Both the position numbers and the translations under genes were made by a program. Under the pieces are notes generated by a model that saw nothing but the letters and a program-made list of their open reading frames with translations, was not told the DNA's origin and did not search any database. This document shows positions 18,140-27,145 of a stretch of 64,000 nucleotides of DNA, piece after piece (position 1 is the first letter of the stretch; every line of letters starts with the position of its first letter). The stretch is from NCBI GenBank assembly GCA_015863195.1, contig JACBXO010000006.1, positions 1 through 64,000 on the forward strand. Reading direction: 5' to 3'. The stretch comes from Aerococcaceae bacterium DSM 111022 (GTDB lineage: Bacteria > Bacillota > Bacilli > Lactobacillales > Aerococcaceae).

Positions 18140-18814
18140 TTAATCACCTACACGAATATAGGGTGCTAACTTTTCATAAGTTTTTGTTCCAATTCCAGAT
18201 ATATTCATGATTTCTTCCGCTGTTTGAAAACTTCCCTGTTCTTCTCGGTACAAAATGATTGCTTCAGCTTTTTTAGGACCAATACCTGGTAAAGTTTGCA
18301 AGGAATTAATATCTGCAGTGTTGATATTAACGGTGGTTAATTCAGTAGTTTGAACTTCATTATTTTGAACGAGCGTTTCTTCATTAATAACAGCATCTGC
18401 TTCCCATTCTTCCAAATTCGGTACAATTAAGGTCATTTGGTCTGTTACAACTAGTGCTTGATTTATCGCATCGGTTGCTGCCATATATGTTAATCCTCCT
18501 GCTTGTTCGATTAAATTTATAACTCGGTCACCCTCATTTAATTGATAAACACCAGGATGGTTGACCTCACCTTTAATTTCAGCAAAAACCAGTGTTTTTA
18601 CACTTTCTTCGGTAATACTTGATTCGACTTCACTGTCATGTGAATCAGTCGTTTTTAAGCTTTCTGTGTCTAATTCGATGGGAATAACCAGCTCTTCTGG
18701 TTGGGATGGGGATAAGAAATTAAATCCAGTAAAAATAATAATCCCGACCGCAACAATAAATAACAAAATTTTATGAATTCCAAAGTTTTTTAAAGCTAAT
18801 AATATTTTTTCCAT
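18140..18814 (-). CDS. comEA: Competence DNA receptor ComEA
   Basis: 224 residues. A short cytoplasmic end and one membrane helix (ILLFIVAVGIIIFTGF, about residues 15-32) are followed by an acidic spacer, an SLBB domain (FAEIKGEVNHPGVYQLNEGD) and a C-terminal double helix-hairpin-helix DNA-binding domain (INTADINSLQTLPGIGPKKA and MNISGIGTKTYEKLAPYI). ComEA binds incoming double-stranded DNA outside the membrane and passes it to ComEC. Its own transcript is implied by the coaD terminator upstream, and a possible competence-type promoter lies at 18862-18879. No comEB lies between. Confidence 0.95.
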   Translation of the reverse strand: MEKILLALKNFGIHKILLFIVAVGIIIFTGFNFLSPSQPEELVIPIELDTESLKTTDSHDSEVESSITEESVKTLVFAEIKGEVNHPGVYQLNEGDRVINLIEQAGGLTYMAATDAINQALVVTDQMTLIVPNLEEWEADAVINEETLVQNNEVQTTELTTVNINTADINSLQTLPGIGPKKAEAIILYREEQGSFQTAEEIMNISGIGTKTYEKLAPYIRVGD

Positions 18815-18861
18815 TTTTTCACCTCATATATAAATAAACAAAATATTTCAAAAGTTGAAAA

Positions 18862-18879
18862 AAATCGTCAAAAATCGTA
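18862..18879 (-). promoter_or_regulatory. Possible competence (ComX-type) promoter element before comEA
   Basis: On the minus strand TACGATTT (18872-18879) follows a T tract, and the related GACGATTT (18862-18869) comes ten bases later, 50-65 bases before comEA. The streptococcal ComX box is TACGAATA; this site matches six of eight positions. No good sigmaA promoter is apparent in the spacer. The call is tentative. Confidence 0.3.
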
Positions 18880-18888
18880 AAAAATTTC

Positions 18889-18928
18889 AAAAAAATAACA
18901 CTAACCGTTATTTGATTAGTGTTTTTTT
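18889..18928 (-). terminator. Terminator of the rsmD-coaD unit
   Basis: AACACTAA (18897-18904) and TTAGTGTT (18916-18923) form an eight-base stem. On the minus strand it is followed by a tail rich in T (18889-18896). It separates coaD from comEA. Confidence 0.85.
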
Positions 18929-18929
18929 A

Positions 18930-19418
18930 CTATTTGTTATATTTTTCTTTCATCGCTTTTTCAACATTAGGTGGTACCATTGTACTGATGTCACCGTTGT
19001 AGTGGGCGATTTCTTTAATGATTGATGAACTTAAATAACGATACTCATCTGTTGAATAAAGGATAACTGTTTCCAAATCTTTATTTTGCGTTTGGTTAGC
19101 TGAGGCGATGGTAAATTCATAATCAAAATCAGTCGTGTTTCGAATACCACGAACCATTGCTGTTACTTCATTTTCTTTAGCGTAAGTGGCAGCTAATCCA
19201 TCATGTAACACGTCTACACGAACATTATCTAAATGTGAGACTGATTCTTTAACTAAAGCTAAACGTTCTTCTTCAGTAAAAATATGTTTCTTTGAATAAT
19301 TAATCGCGATTAATACAATAAATTCATTAAACAAACGACTACCTCGTTCAATTAAATCTATATGCCCATTACTAATAGGATCAAAACTACCAGCAAATAA
19401 ACCAATTGTTTTTTTCAT
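18930..19418 (-). CDS. coaD: Phosphopantetheine adenylyltransferase
   Basis: 162 residues, the normal length. Transfers AMP from ATP to 4'-phosphopantetheine, the penultimate step of coenzyme A synthesis. The nucleotidyltransferase motif GSFDPISNGHIDLIERG contains the (T/S)xGH signature, and RGIRNTTDFDYE and YLSSSIIKEIAHYNGD are typical of CoaD. The start overlaps the rsmD stop by one base and has AGGAGAA upstream. The rsmD-coaD pair is widely conserved in Firmicutes. Confidence 0.96.
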   Translation of the reverse strand: MKKTIGLFAGSFDPISNGHIDLIERGSRLFNEFIVLIAINYSKKHIFTEEERLALVKESVSHLDNVRVDVLHDGLAATYAKENEVTAMVRGIRNTTDFDYEFTIASANQTQNKDLETVILYSTDEYRYLSSSIIKEIAHYNGDISTMVPPNVEKAMKEKYNK

Positions 19419-19978
19419 TATTTCTCCTGACTATAAATCCAAATATGAGTTTGACGATAAGCTTTATGTTTTTTTAATACACATGATCCGATTCGTTCAG
19501 GTAATTGTACGGAATCATCCGATTCGCATAAAATCACACTGTCTTTATGAAGTACATTTAATTGTTCAAACAATGAAATATCTGCTTCATAATTATTTAA
19601 ATGATAGGGTGGATCAAGAAAAATTAAGTCAAATTTAATATCTGGATGTTTTTTTACAAAAGTAGTTAAACTATGGTGATTATTTCCTTCTAAAAGCGTA
19701 AAACGGTTCTCAGCTTTAGTCATTTTAATATTATCTTTAATTGTTTGAATCGCTTTTCGGTCTTTTTCAATAATCACACTATGCTCGAAACCGCGAGAAA
19801 CAGCTTCGATGCCTAGAGCTCCAGTTCCTCCATAAAAATCTAAACATTGATTATTTTCATAAAATGGTTGAATTAAATTAAAAATACTTTCTTTAATTTT
19901 ATCAGTAGTGGGTCTAGTATTTTTCCCTGGTACTGCCTTGAGAGGGCGACTACCGAATTCACCTGAAATAACTCTCAT
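19418..19978 (-). CDS. rsmD: 16S rRNA (guanine(966)-N(2))-methyltransferase RsmD
   Basis: 186 residues. Methylates G966 of 16S rRNA using S-adenosylmethionine. The start MRVISGEFGSRPLKAVPG and the RPTTDKIKESIFNLI segment are diagnostic of RsmD. The SAM-binding loop is CLDFYGGTGALGIEAVSRG and the catalytic motif is FDLIFLDPPYHL (a (D/N)PPY motif). AAGAGGTAAG precedes the ATG. It lies 21 bases after ylbG and overlaps coaD by one base. Confidence 0.95.
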   Translation of the reverse strand: MRVISGEFGSRPLKAVPGKNTRPTTDKIKESIFNLIQPFYENNQCLDFYGGTGALGIEAVSRGFEHSVIIEKDRKAIQTIKDNIKMTKAENRFTLLEGNNHHSLTTFVKKHPDIKFDLIFLDPPYHLNNYEADISLFEQLNVLHKDSVILCESDDSVQLPERIGSCVLKKHKAYRQTHIWIYSQEK

Positions 19979-19999
19979 AACTTACCTCTTCCTGTATTC

Positions 20000-20341
20000 T
20001 TAACGATTCTTAGTTTTAAAACTTGCCACAATATCATCGAGCGATCTTTCTTGATGACTTCCTGTTAAGCTTGTAACAAAAGTGTTGTCATCTGGATCCA
20101 GTGATTCTTCAAAATTAAAATTAATTTCTTTTTTAGGAGAAATGGACACTGATTTTACAAAGTCTAAATGACTAATCTGAGTTTTTGCTTCTTCAATCGT
20201 CGCACTATTTACGTAAACAATGGCATATTTTAATCTACGGCTAACATAATGGACATGTCCAAAATGTTGTAGTTGCCTCGTATTCTTTGTAGAATATAAA
20301 TTAACAATAAGTGCTTGTCTATCAACTGTTTCAAACATCAT
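20000..20341 (-). CDS. ylbG: YlbG-family protein (DUF2129)
   Basis: 113 residues (two adjacent ATG codons, at 20341 and 20338, could start it). The family is small, cytoplasmic and of unknown function, found next to rsmD and coaD in Bacillus and Lactobacillales. Recognisable parts are VNLYSTKNTRQLQHFGHVHY and the FVKSVSISPKKEIN segment. The gene overlaps the end of ftsW by eleven bases, so it is probably translated with it. GAGGTGG lies just upstream. Confidence 0.85.
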   Translation of the reverse strand: MMFETVDRQALIVNLYSTKNTRQLQHFGHVHYVSRRLKYAIVYVNSATIEEAKTQISHLDFVKSVSISPKKEINFNFEESLDPDDNTFVTSLTGSHQERSLDDIVASFKTKNR

Positions 20342-21593
20342 GTTCCACCTCTTCTAATAAAAACTTTTGATGATTTTTCTCTTCAATAATGGCCCGTAAA
20401 GCGATTGATAAGGTCATCATGTACATAAGCATACTTGAACCACCTTCACTAATAAATGGTAATGTTACTCCTGATAAAGGTATTAAACCGAGCATTCCGC
20501 CTACATTAACACAGACTTGAATAAATAGTAAAATACCAATACCTAATAATACTTTACTTCGATATGAATCAGTACTATTGGTCGACCACCAAATTAAACG
20601 GAATATAATGAAAAAGAATAAACTTAATACAGCGATTCCACCTACAATACCAAATTCTTCGATTAGTATCGCTAATATAAAGTCATTTTCAGCGGCTGGT
20701 AATCGCCCGTCATGTTTCATAAGTGATTGCCCTAATCCACGGCCGAATAATCCACCGTTGACAATTGCTTGATAACCTTGAATTAATTGAAAACCAAAAC
20801 TATCTGCATATTTAAACGGATCAACATAAGAAATCAAACGATTTAAAATATAAAAACGCTCATCGCCTGCGTCACCTAGGAAAAATTGGACAAACACACT
20901 CACTGAAACAATTAAAACTAATACACCTATGAAACCAATTAAATTCCATTTGATTGACCAAATAGATAAAGATACCATAAGGATACCTGTGGCAAAAACA
21001 ATAATTGTCATACCGAAATCAGATTGTTCAATTATTAATAATAAACAGACGAACAGCAATCCTAACAGCCAATTTTTATCAGTTGATTTATACTTATCTT
21101 TGGTTAAATTTGGAATTCGTTCTGTTTGAACTAAAATCCAAGAGACAACAAATATAATAGCTAGTTTTAAGAATTCACTTGGTTGAAAAGAAATGGATCC
21201 AATTGCCATCCAACTCTTAGCTCCTCCAGCTTCTATACCAAAGAAAAAAACATAAATTAAGAATAATAAAATTATAACCAAACCATACATTATCGTTTTA
21301 AAGTCTCTAAATACTTGCCTTGGTATAAAAAACATTGCTAATCCAACAATAATCCCTAATGTAACAGAAATTAATTGTGTTTGAAAATGTCCTACTGGGT
21401 CTGTTACTTCACCATTTACTCCAATTGAAGTTGTTGCACTAAAGACCATAACCAAACCAATAATTATTAATGCAAGGGTTGATAGAAAGAGTGGCCAATC
21501 AAGACCAAACTTTATTTTCTCTAATTGTAAATCAATATAATTCATTATTTTTGAAATTATAGGTTTCGAAGATGATGTATTTTTTTCTTTCAT
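20331..21593 (-). CDS. ftsW: Peptidoglycan polymerase FtsW (SEDS family)
   Basis: 420 residues with about ten hydrophobic segments. SEDS proteins polymerise glycan strands from lipid II, together with a class B penicillin-binding protein, at the division septum. SEDS motifs are visible: AGGAKSWMAIGSISFQPSE, FGFQLIQGYQAIVNGGLFGRG, PAAENDFILAILIEEFG and a C-terminal GLIPLSGVTLPFISEGGSS. FtsW rather than RodA is favoured by position before ylbG/rsmD; the two paralogues are similar, so some doubt remains. The N-terminal 30 residues are cytoplasmic. A possible -10 box lies at 21627-21632. Confidence 0.9.
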   Translation of the reverse strand: MKEKNTSSSKPIISKIMNYIDLQLEKIKFGLDWPLFLSTLALIIIGLVMVFSATTSIGVNGEVTDPVGHFQTQLISVTLGIIVGLAMFFIPRQVFRDFKTIMYGLVIILLFLIYVFFFGIEAGGAKSWMAIGSISFQPSEFLKLAIIFVVSWILVQTERIPNLTKDKYKSTDKNWLLGLLFVCLLLIIEQSDFGMTIIVFATGILMVSLSIWSIKWNLIGFIGVLVLIVSVSVFVQFFLGDAGDERFYILNRLISYVDPFKYADSFGFQLIQGYQAIVNGGLFGRGLGQSLMKHDGRLPAAENDFILAILIEEFGIVGGIAVLSLFFFIIFRLIWWSTNSTDSYRSKVLLGIGILLFIQVCVNVGGMLGLIPLSGVTLPFISEGGSSMLMYMMTLSIALRAIIEEKNHQKFLLEEVEHDV

Positions 21594-21626
21594 ATCACAT
21601 CTCCTCTATTTTAATTATCTCTAGCT

Positions 21627-21632
21627 ATTATA
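21627..21632 (-). promoter_or_regulatory. Possible -10 box of the ftsW transcript
   Basis: A perfect TATAAT on the minus strand, 34 bases upstream of the ftsW start. The matching -35 region (TTTAAC, 17-base spacer) is weak. The surrounding TATTATATAATA is nearly symmetrical, so it could also serve a plus-strand transcript into the structured region to its right. Confidence 0.4.
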
Positions 21633-21640
21633 TAATAAAA

Positions 21641-21753
21641 GACACTTAGGTTAAAGTAAATGGATAAATATGCTTATTCAGAGCAACTAAACACAAGCAT
21701 TTAGCTTGTTTTGACACGTACTAGCCTAATATCTTCGAGTAGGAGTAAGTGTC
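21641..21753. other. Structured intergenic element with alternative pairings upstream of ftsW
   Basis: GACACTTA (21641-21648) is perfectly complementary to TAAGTGTC (21746-21753). The same right arm can instead pair with the nearby GACAC at 21713-21717, extended by TACT/AGTA and CCTA/TAGG pairs around an 11-base loop. Between them lies a perfect small hairpin, ACAAGC-ATTTA-GCTTGT (21693-21709). No ORF fits. It may be a short RNA or a leader switch; I do not recognise a known family. Confidence 0.4.
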
Positions 21754-21763
21754 ATAAAAAATA

Positions 21764-21795
21764 AAAAACCACCGGCACACTCCCGGTGGTTTTGA
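21764..21795 (-). terminator. Terminator of sodA
   Basis: AACCACCGG (21767-21775) and CCGGTGGTT (21783-21791) form a perfect GC-rich nine-base stem. On the minus strand a T-rich tail follows (21757-21766). Confidence 0.92.
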
Positions 21796-21810
21796 ATTTA
21801 ATAATATGGA

Positions 21811-22413
21811 TTAACCATTTAATCTTTCAGCTACTACATCCCAGTTAACAACTTTCCAGAATGATTTAACATAATCAGCACGAACGTTACGGTAGTTTAA
21901 GTAATACGCATGTTCCCAAACATCAATACCTAATAATGGTTTTTTACCGTCTGTAATAGGATTGTCTTGGTTTGGTGTACCTACAACTTCTAAAGTACCA
22001 TTGTTATCAACCAACCATGCCCAACCAGATCCAAATTGACCAGTTGCTGCGGCTTCAAATTTAGCTTTAAAGTCTTCTACAGAACCGAAATCTTTTTCGA
22101 TTTTTGCTGCTAATTCAGCTGGTACTTCATTGTTATCAGAAGGTGCTTGCATTTCTTCCCAGAATAATGTGTGGTTTAAGTGTCCCCCACCATTATTACG
22201 TACAGCTGTACGGATATCCTCTGGAATATCATTTAAGTTAGCTACAACTTCTTCAATAGATTTGTCAGCCCACTCTGTACCTTCAACTGCATTGTTTAAA
22301 TTAGTAACATAACTATTGTGATGTTTACCGTGGTGTAATTCCATTGTTTCTTTATCAATCACTGGTTCTAAGTGATCGTGTGCATATGGTAAATCTGGTA
22401 ATTTAAAAGTCAT
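21811..22413 (-). CDS. sodA: Superoxide dismutase (Mn/Fe family)
   Basis: 200 residues. Converts superoxide to hydrogen peroxide and oxygen in the cytoplasm. The metal ligands are visible: His in the [12 protein letters not shown] region (about residue 27), His in NHTLFWEEM, and Asp/His in the [13 protein letters not shown] signature near residue 165. The [11 protein letters not shown] and [10 protein letters not shown] segments are typical; the metal (Mn or Fe) cannot be decided. It is monocistronic with its own promoter and terminator. Presence indicates aerobic or aerotolerant growth. Confidence 0.97.
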   Translation of the reverse strand: MTFKLPDLPYAHDHLEPVIDKETMELHHGKHHNSYVTNLNNAVEGTEWADKSIEEVVANLNDIPEDIRTAVRNNGGGHLNHTLFWEEMQAPSDNNEVPAELAAKIEKDFGSVEDFKAKFEAAATGQFGSGWAWLVDNNGTLEVVGTPNQDNPITDGKKPLLGIDVWEHAYYLNYRNVRADYVKSFWKVVNWDVVAERLNG

Positions 22414-22446
22414 ATTAAATTCCTCCTAATATTTTAATCTAATTCT

Positions 22447-22474
22447 ATAGTATCAAATATTAGTACGTTTTCAA
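22447..22474 (-). promoter_or_regulatory. Promoter of sodA
   Basis: TACTAT -10 (plus 22447-22452) and TTGAAA -35 (22469-22474) with a 16-base spacer, 34 bases upstream of the sodA start. It lies in the 64-base gap directly after the typA stop. Confidence 0.6.
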
Positions 22475-22477
22475 AGT

Positions 22478-24319
22478 TTATTGCTCACTCTGCTTTGACT
22501 TTTTGGCAGCTTTTTCACGTTCTGATTTATTTAAAATTTGTTTACGTAAACGAATTGATTCTGGGGTGATTTCACAGTACTCATCTTCATCCATGAACTC
22601 AATTGATTCCTCTAATGTCATAATTCGAGGTTGTTTAATAACAGAAGTTTGGTCTTTATTGGCAGAACGTACGTTAGTTAAAGCTTTTGCTTTTGTTACG
22701 TTAACTGTTAAATCATTTTCACGATTATTCTCACCAACAATCATACCTTCATAAACTTCTTGACCTGGTTGAACAAAGATCGTTCCACGATCCTCTAAGT
22801 TCATAATTGAATATGTAGTCGCTTGACCATTATCCATCGATACTAATGTACCGTTACGGCGACGACCGATTGGTGCATTAACATATGGACGATACTCATC
22901 AAATGTATGGTTAATAATTCCATAACCATGAGTTAATGTCATAAATTCCGTTGAGAATCCGATTAAACCACGCGCTGGGACTAAGAATACTAAACGTGTT
23001 TGACCATTTCCAGTTGAAACCATGTCAGCCATTTCTGCTTTACGCTGACCTAATGCCTCAATAATTGATCCAACATACTCATCAGGAGTATCAATTTGTA
23101 CACGTTCGAATGGTTCTGATTTAACACCATCAATGTCACGAATAATAACTTGTGGACGTGAAACTTGTAATTCAAATCCTTCACGACGCATATTTTCAAT
23201 TAAAATTGATAAATGTAATTCTCCACGACCAGCTACGAAAAAGGCATCTGGAGAATCAGTTGGTTCAACAAGTAAAGAAACATCTGTTTGAATCTCACGA
23301 GCTAAACGTTCTTCAATTTGACGAGCAGTTACGAATTTACCTTCGCGTCCTGCAAATGGTGAGTTGTTTGTTCTAAATGTCATTTGTAAAGTTGGTTCAT
23401 CAATATGTAATGCTGGCATTGCTTCGGGATGCGCTGCATCTGTAACAGTTTCTCCAACGAAGATATCATCCATTCCAGATAAAGCAATTAAATCTCCCGC
23501 TTTAGCTTCATTGATTTCTACTCGATTTAATCCAAAGAAACCAAATAATTTAGTCACACGGAAGTTCTTAGAAGTTCCATCTGTCTTAATTAAAGATACT
23601 GTATCCCCTACTTTAATTGTTCCACGGAATACACGACCAATACCTATACGACCTAAGTAGTCACTATAGTCTAGTAATGACACTTGGAATTGTAATGGTT
23701 CATCACTATTATCCACTGGTGCTGGGATATGTTCTAGAACTGAATCAAATACATGATCCATTGTATCTTCTTGATCCGCTGGATCATCTGAAGTTGATGA
23801 TGTTCCGTTTAATGCTGAAGCATAAACAACTGGGAATTCAATTTGTTCATCATCCGCACCTAATTCGATGAATAATTCTAATACTTCATCGACAACTTCG
23901 GCTGGACGCGCTGTTGGTTTATCAATTTTATTAATAACTACAACTGGAACTAAACCTTGGTCTAATGCTTTCTTTAAAACAAAACGTGTTTGAGGCATTG
24001 TACCTTCATACGAGTCAACGACAAGAACAACTCCGTCAACCATTTTCATAATACGCTCAACTTCTCCACCGAAGTCCGCGTGTCCTGGTGTATCCAGGAT
24101 ATTAATACGGTTATTTTTATAATCTACCGCCGTGTTTTTCGCTAAAATCGTAATCCCACGTTCACGTTCAATATCATTATTGTCCATCGCACGATCATCT
24201 AAGTCAGTATGACTATCTAACGTGTCTGATTGAGCTAATAGCTCATTTACTAATGACGTTTTACCGTGGTCAACGTGGGCAATAATTGCGATATTTCTAA
24301 TATTTTCTCTAAGTTTCAT
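22478..24319 (-). CDS. typA: Ribosome-associated translational GTPase TypA/BipA
   Basis: 613 residues, the family's normal length. The GTPase domain has G1 [12 protein letters not shown], the switch II motif [14 protein letters not shown] and G4 NKID; beta-barrel domain II starts near residue 205, followed by EF-G-like domains III and V and the TypA-specific C-terminal domain ([32 protein letters not shown]). TypA binds 70S ribosomes and helps growth at low temperature and under stress. A Lys-rich tail ends the protein. It follows the phosphatase-family gene by nine bases. Confidence 0.96.
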   Translation of the reverse strand: MKLRENIRNIAIIAHVDHGKTSLVNELLAQSDTLDSHTDLDDRAMDNNDIERERGITILAKNTAVDYKNNRINILDTPGHADFGGEVERIMKMVDGVVLVVDSYEGTMPQTRFVLKKALDQGLVPVVVINKIDKPTARPAEVVDEVLELFIELGADDEQIEFPVVYASALNGTSSTSDDPADQEDTMDHVFDSVLEHIPAPVDNSDEPLQFQVSLLDYSDYLGRIGIGRVFRGTIKVGDTVSLIKTDGTSKNFRVTKLFGFFGLNRVEINEAKAGDLIALSGMDDIFVGETVTDAAHPEAMPALHIDEPTLQMTFRTNNSPFAGREGKFVTARQIEERLAREIQTDVSLLVEPTDSPDAFFVAGRGELHLSILIENMRREGFELQVSRPQVIIRDIDGVKSEPFERVQIDTPDEYVGSIIEALGQRKAEMADMVSTGNGQTRLVFLVPARGLIGFSTEFMTLTHGYGIINHTFDEYRPYVNAPIGRRRNGTLVSMDNGQATTYSIMNLEDRGTIFVQPGQEVYEGMIVGENNRENDLTVNVTKAKALTNVRSANKDQTSVIKQPRIMTLEESIEFMDEDEYCEITPESIRLRKQILNKSEREKAAKKSKQSEQ

Positions 24320-24328
24320 ATAACTCTC

Positions 24329-25105
24329 CTAGTTTGTTTGTTTAATAATTTCTAAAGCTTGTTTGTGTACGTTTGGATAAGCGATTAACACAGGTGATTT
24401 TTTCAATATTGATAATTTTTCACCTAAATGGTCTGTCGTTTTAATGCCTAGTGACTCTGCAATTGCGTAACCCGCTGCAAAATCCCATGGTTCCAATCCT
24501 GCTGAAAAATAAAGTGAAACCTCACCTTTTATTACGCTGATTGTTTGCAGTGCTGCCGAACCGATACTACGAACTCCCATTGCAGTTCTAGCCAGTTCCT
24601 GCATATTGTAACGATTATCTATAAAATTCATGACATTTCCTATAATCAGTGATTCCTCTAATGATTCTAAGGAATATTGGTCGATTTGGGTGCCATTTAC
24701 ATATGCCCCAACACCAACAATTCCAATATAAAGTTCATCATGCATTACATCATAAATGTAGCCTTCCTGAGGCTCTCCGTCTTGGAAAATACCAATCATA
24801 ATCGCAAAATGATTTTGTGCTTTGACGAAATTTAATGTGCCATCAATTGGGTCAATAACCCAAATTGTCCCATCTGTTGATGTGACATTATCGCCGCACC
24901 CTTCTTCTCCAATAATAAAATCGTTAGGAAAGTGCTCACGAATTTGGCTAACAAGATAACGCTCAGCCCACTGATCCATTTCAGTAACTAAATCATTTGC
25001 TGCTGATTTCTCCGCTACCTTAATATCTCTGTTAAATGATTCTCGCAGTTTATCAGCAACATAGGTCAACCATTCTGTAATCATTGCTTGCCTAGTTTTT
25101 TGCAC
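24329..25105 (-). CDS. Inositol monophosphatase family protein
   Basis: About 258 residues (GTG start at 25105; an ATG at 25084 is possible). The Mg-dependent phosphatase motifs are IIGEEGCG, WVIDPIDGTLNFVKAQNHFA and EPWDFAAGYAIAESLG, with all metal-binding acidic residues present. Substrates in Firmicutes may be inositol phosphate, fructose 1,6-bisphosphate, NADP or other phosphates; this cannot be resolved. It lies between a UPF0223 gene (12 bases upstream) and typA (9 bases downstream), probably in one transcript. Confidence 0.9.
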   Translation of the reverse strand: MQKTRQAMITEWLTYVADKLRESFNRDIKVAEKSAANDLVTEMDQWAERYLVSQIREHFPNDFIIGEEGCGDNVTSTDGTIWVIDPIDGTLNFVKAQNHFAIMIGIFQDGEPQEGYIYDVMHDELYIGIVGVGAYVNGTQIDQYSLESLEESLIIGNVMNFIDNRYNMQELARTAMGVRSIGSAALQTISVIKGEVSLYFSAGLEPWDFAAGYAIAESLGIKTTDHLGEKLSILKKSPVLIAYPNVHKQALEIIKQTN

Positions 25106-25117
25106 GTTTTCACTTCC

Positions 25118-25387
25118 TTACATTTTTATTATAGTCTCAGACGAATTCTTTAATTGTTTTACTACCGCATAAACAGACAGTCCTGAAGCTCTTTTAAATT
25201 CACGGTCTAATTGCTTCTCACCACTGATACTAGTCACAACCGTCTTAAATGCTTTATATAAGCCAGTCAGTTCCGCTCTTGAAATCCCGTCAGTGTAAGC
25301 TTTCTCTATTCCAGAAAGAAAGTTAACTACAATAACTATTTCATCATTGTTCCAATCAGGATTAATAGGAAAAGAATAATTATCCAT
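25118..25387 (-). CDS. UPF0223-family protein (YktA-like)
   Basis: 89 residues. The segment YSFPINPDWNNDEIVIVVNFLSGIEKAYTDG resembles the start of the family, followed by a charged helix (LTGLYKAFKTVV) and GEKQLDREFKRASGLSVY. These are small cytoplasmic proteins, in Bacillus also next to a suhB-like gene, with no known function. AGGAGTTT precedes the ATG. First gene of the minus-strand unit ending with typA; the 233-base gap to its right contains divergent regulatory sequence. Confidence 0.85.
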   Translation of the reverse strand: MDNYSFPINPDWNNDEIVIVVNFLSGIEKAYTDGISRAELTGLYKAFKTVVTSISGEKQLDREFKRASGLSVYAVVKQLKNSSETIIKM

Positions 25388-25568
25388 ATAAAACTCCTAT
25401 CTATTTAATACATTCCGTAGTCAAATAATATCGACTCTAAACCATTTATAATTATAACACAGTCCTTCTCAATACAACTATTTAATCGTTTTCATTAGAA
25501 AAAATTTATTTCTACTCCTTTTATGATACCTTTGAAAAATGATTACCAATCTATCAAATAAATTAGAA

Positions 25569-25609
25569 TCTTTCTAAATTAAGTGTTATAATGTCATTGT
25601 TTAGAAAGA
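25569..25609 (+). promoter_or_regulatory. Promoter of the FetAB-type exporter with flanking inverted repeat
   Basis: An extended -10 (TG at 25584-25585, TATAAT at 25587-25592) is bracketed by a perfect 10-base inverted repeat, TCTTTCTAAA (25569-25578) and TTTAGAAAGA (25600-25609). The placement is typical of an operator covering a promoter. The right arm ends about 11 bases before the TTG start, next to its ribosome binding site. Confidence 0.55.
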
Positions 25610-25620
25610 AGGGATAAAAA

Positions 25621-26286
25621 TTGAGTCTAATTGAAGTGAAGGATCTATCTTTTGCACCTGAAGGACAATCTATTATTAAAGATATTAATTTCAGTGTAAA
25701 TGAATTACAACACACGAGTATTTGTGGTCCATCCGGAAGCGGCAAGAGTACCATTCTAAAAATGGTTGCATCATTACTGAAACCGTCCACGGGGAATATT
25801 TTATTAAATAACCAAAACCAATCAGAGATTGATTATACTGATTTCCGAAAATCCGTAAGTTATGTTCATCAGACACCACAATTATTTGGTGAAACTGTGA
25901 AAGATAATTTGTCATTTGCGGCTGAGATTCGAGGCGACAATTTCGATGAATCAACTGCGCGAAAATATTTAGATGCTCTCGGCTTATCTCATATAGATTT
26001 AGATAAAGATATTAATAGTCTCTCAGGAGGGGAAAAACAACGCGTGTCCTTAGTTCGCCATCTTTTCTATCCCCCTAAAGTCTTACTGTTAGATGAAATA
26101 ACGAGTGGGCTAGATCAATTGACACGTGAAAAATTATGGCATTTTCTCTTTAAATTTGCGGATGAGCATAATATTACCCTGTTGTGGATTAGTCATAATA
26201 CTGACGAACAAGGGATGGCTAAACAATTAATCAATTTAAGTGAAAATGGCAAAATAGAAAATATTATACAAAATAAATCGGAGTGA
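25621..26286 (+). CDS. fetA: ABC transporter ATP-binding protein (FetA/YbbL-like)
   Basis: 221 residues, TTG start preceded by AGAAGGG. Walker [11 protein letters not shown]-loop SYVHQTPQLFG, signature LSGGEKQRVSLVRH and Walker B VLLLDEITSGLDQ are all present; the last has Ile in the usual DEP(T/A) position, as do other members of this subfamily. Pairs with the downstream UPF0014-type permease, an arrangement known in enterobacteria as FetAB, linked to iron export and resistance to oxidative stress. The substrate here is inferred only from that similarity. Confidence 0.82.
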   Translation: MSLIEVKDLSFAPEGQSIIKDINFSVNELQHTSICGPSGSGKSTILKMVASLLKPSTGNILLNNQNQSEIDYTDFRKSVSYVHQTPQLFGETVKDNLSFAAEIRGDNFDESTARKYLDALGLSHIDLDKDINSLSGGEKQRVSLVRHLFYPPKVLLLDEITSGLDQLTREKLWHFLFKFADEHNITLLWISHNTDEQGMAKQLINLSENGKIENIIQNKSE

Positions 26287-26293
26287 GATTAGT

Positions 26294-27064
26294 ATGCATG
26301 AATTGGTTATTACACCCCTATCATTAGTTTTCTCTTTCTCATTGGTCTTAATTGCCATGGGTGTGAGTTATAAAGAAAATTTAGGTTTAAACAAAGAATT
26401 AATTATTTCAGTTATTCGAATGGTAATCCAGCTGGTAATTGCTGGTTACTTACTTACTTACGTATTCCAATGGGATTCTAAGTTAGTGACGATTGCTGTT
26501 ATATTAATCATGATTATCAATGCTGCTTATAATGCCAGTAAGCGTGCGAATGGTATCCCTCACGCCTTTAAGATATCAATGATTGCTATACTCGCAGGAA
26601 CTGTCATCGCAATTGCAATTTTAGTCATATCAGGCACTTTACTATTTACCCCTTCACAATTAATTCCTGTGACAGGTATGCTAGTTGGGAACGGTATGGG
26701 TATCATTGGTTTAACATTTAGAAATTTAACCATGTTATACCGTGATAAACATCAATCGGTAAATGAAAAATTAGCATTAGGCGCTACGACTAAGCAAGCT
26801 TCTAAAGAGATTATCCAAGAAACAATTAAAGGCTCTCTACAGCCAACCGTAGATACCGTTCGAACAGTTGGTTTAGTTACTCTCCCAGGGATGATGACGG
26901 GGATGATGTTAGCTGGTGCTCTTCCAATGGAAGCCATTATGTATCAAATCATGGTATTCTTTATGATGATATCAACGGCTACCATTACTTCCGTTATATC
27001 AGCTTATCTCGCCTTTCCCTATTTCTTTGACCAAGCAGGACGATATGTCGGTGTTAAAAAATAA
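26294..27064 (+). CDS. fetB: UPF0014-family ABC permease (FetB/YbbM-like)
   Basis: 256 residues with about seven hydrophobic segments. Family motifs are visible: VIRMVIQLVIAGYLL, the LVGNGMGIIGLTFRNL segment and a C-terminal VGLVTLPGMMTGMMLAGALP. It starts eight bases after the ATPase gene with GGAGTGAG upstream, so the two are co-expressed. Predicted to export iron or a related metal. Followed by two hairpins, at 27075-27107 and 27146-27185. Confidence 0.88.
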   Translation: MHELVITPLSLVFSFSLVLIAMGVSYKENLGLNKELIISVIRMVIQLVIAGYLLTYVFQWDSKLVTIAVILIMIINAAYNASKRANGIPHAFKISMIAILAGTVIAIAILVISGTLLFTPSQLIPVTGMLVGNGMGIIGLTFRNLTMLYRDKHQSVNEKLALGATTKQASKEIIQETIKGSLQPTVDTVRTVGLVTLPGMMTGMMLAGALPMEAIMYQIMVFFMMISTATITSVISAYLAFPYFFDQAGRYVGVKK

Positions 27065-27074
27065 TAACATCTTG

Positions 27075-27107
27075 GATCATGTAGCCACTCGTTACATGGT
27101 CTTTTTT
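27075..27107 (+). terminator. Terminator of the FetAB-type operon
   Basis: GATCATGTA (27075-27083) pairs with TACATGGTC (27093-27101) with one G-T pair, followed by TTTTTT on the plus strand. Confidence 0.85.
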
Positions 27108-27145
27108 AGTTTTACTACCTTTTAAAAGGATTGATAACGAAAAAC

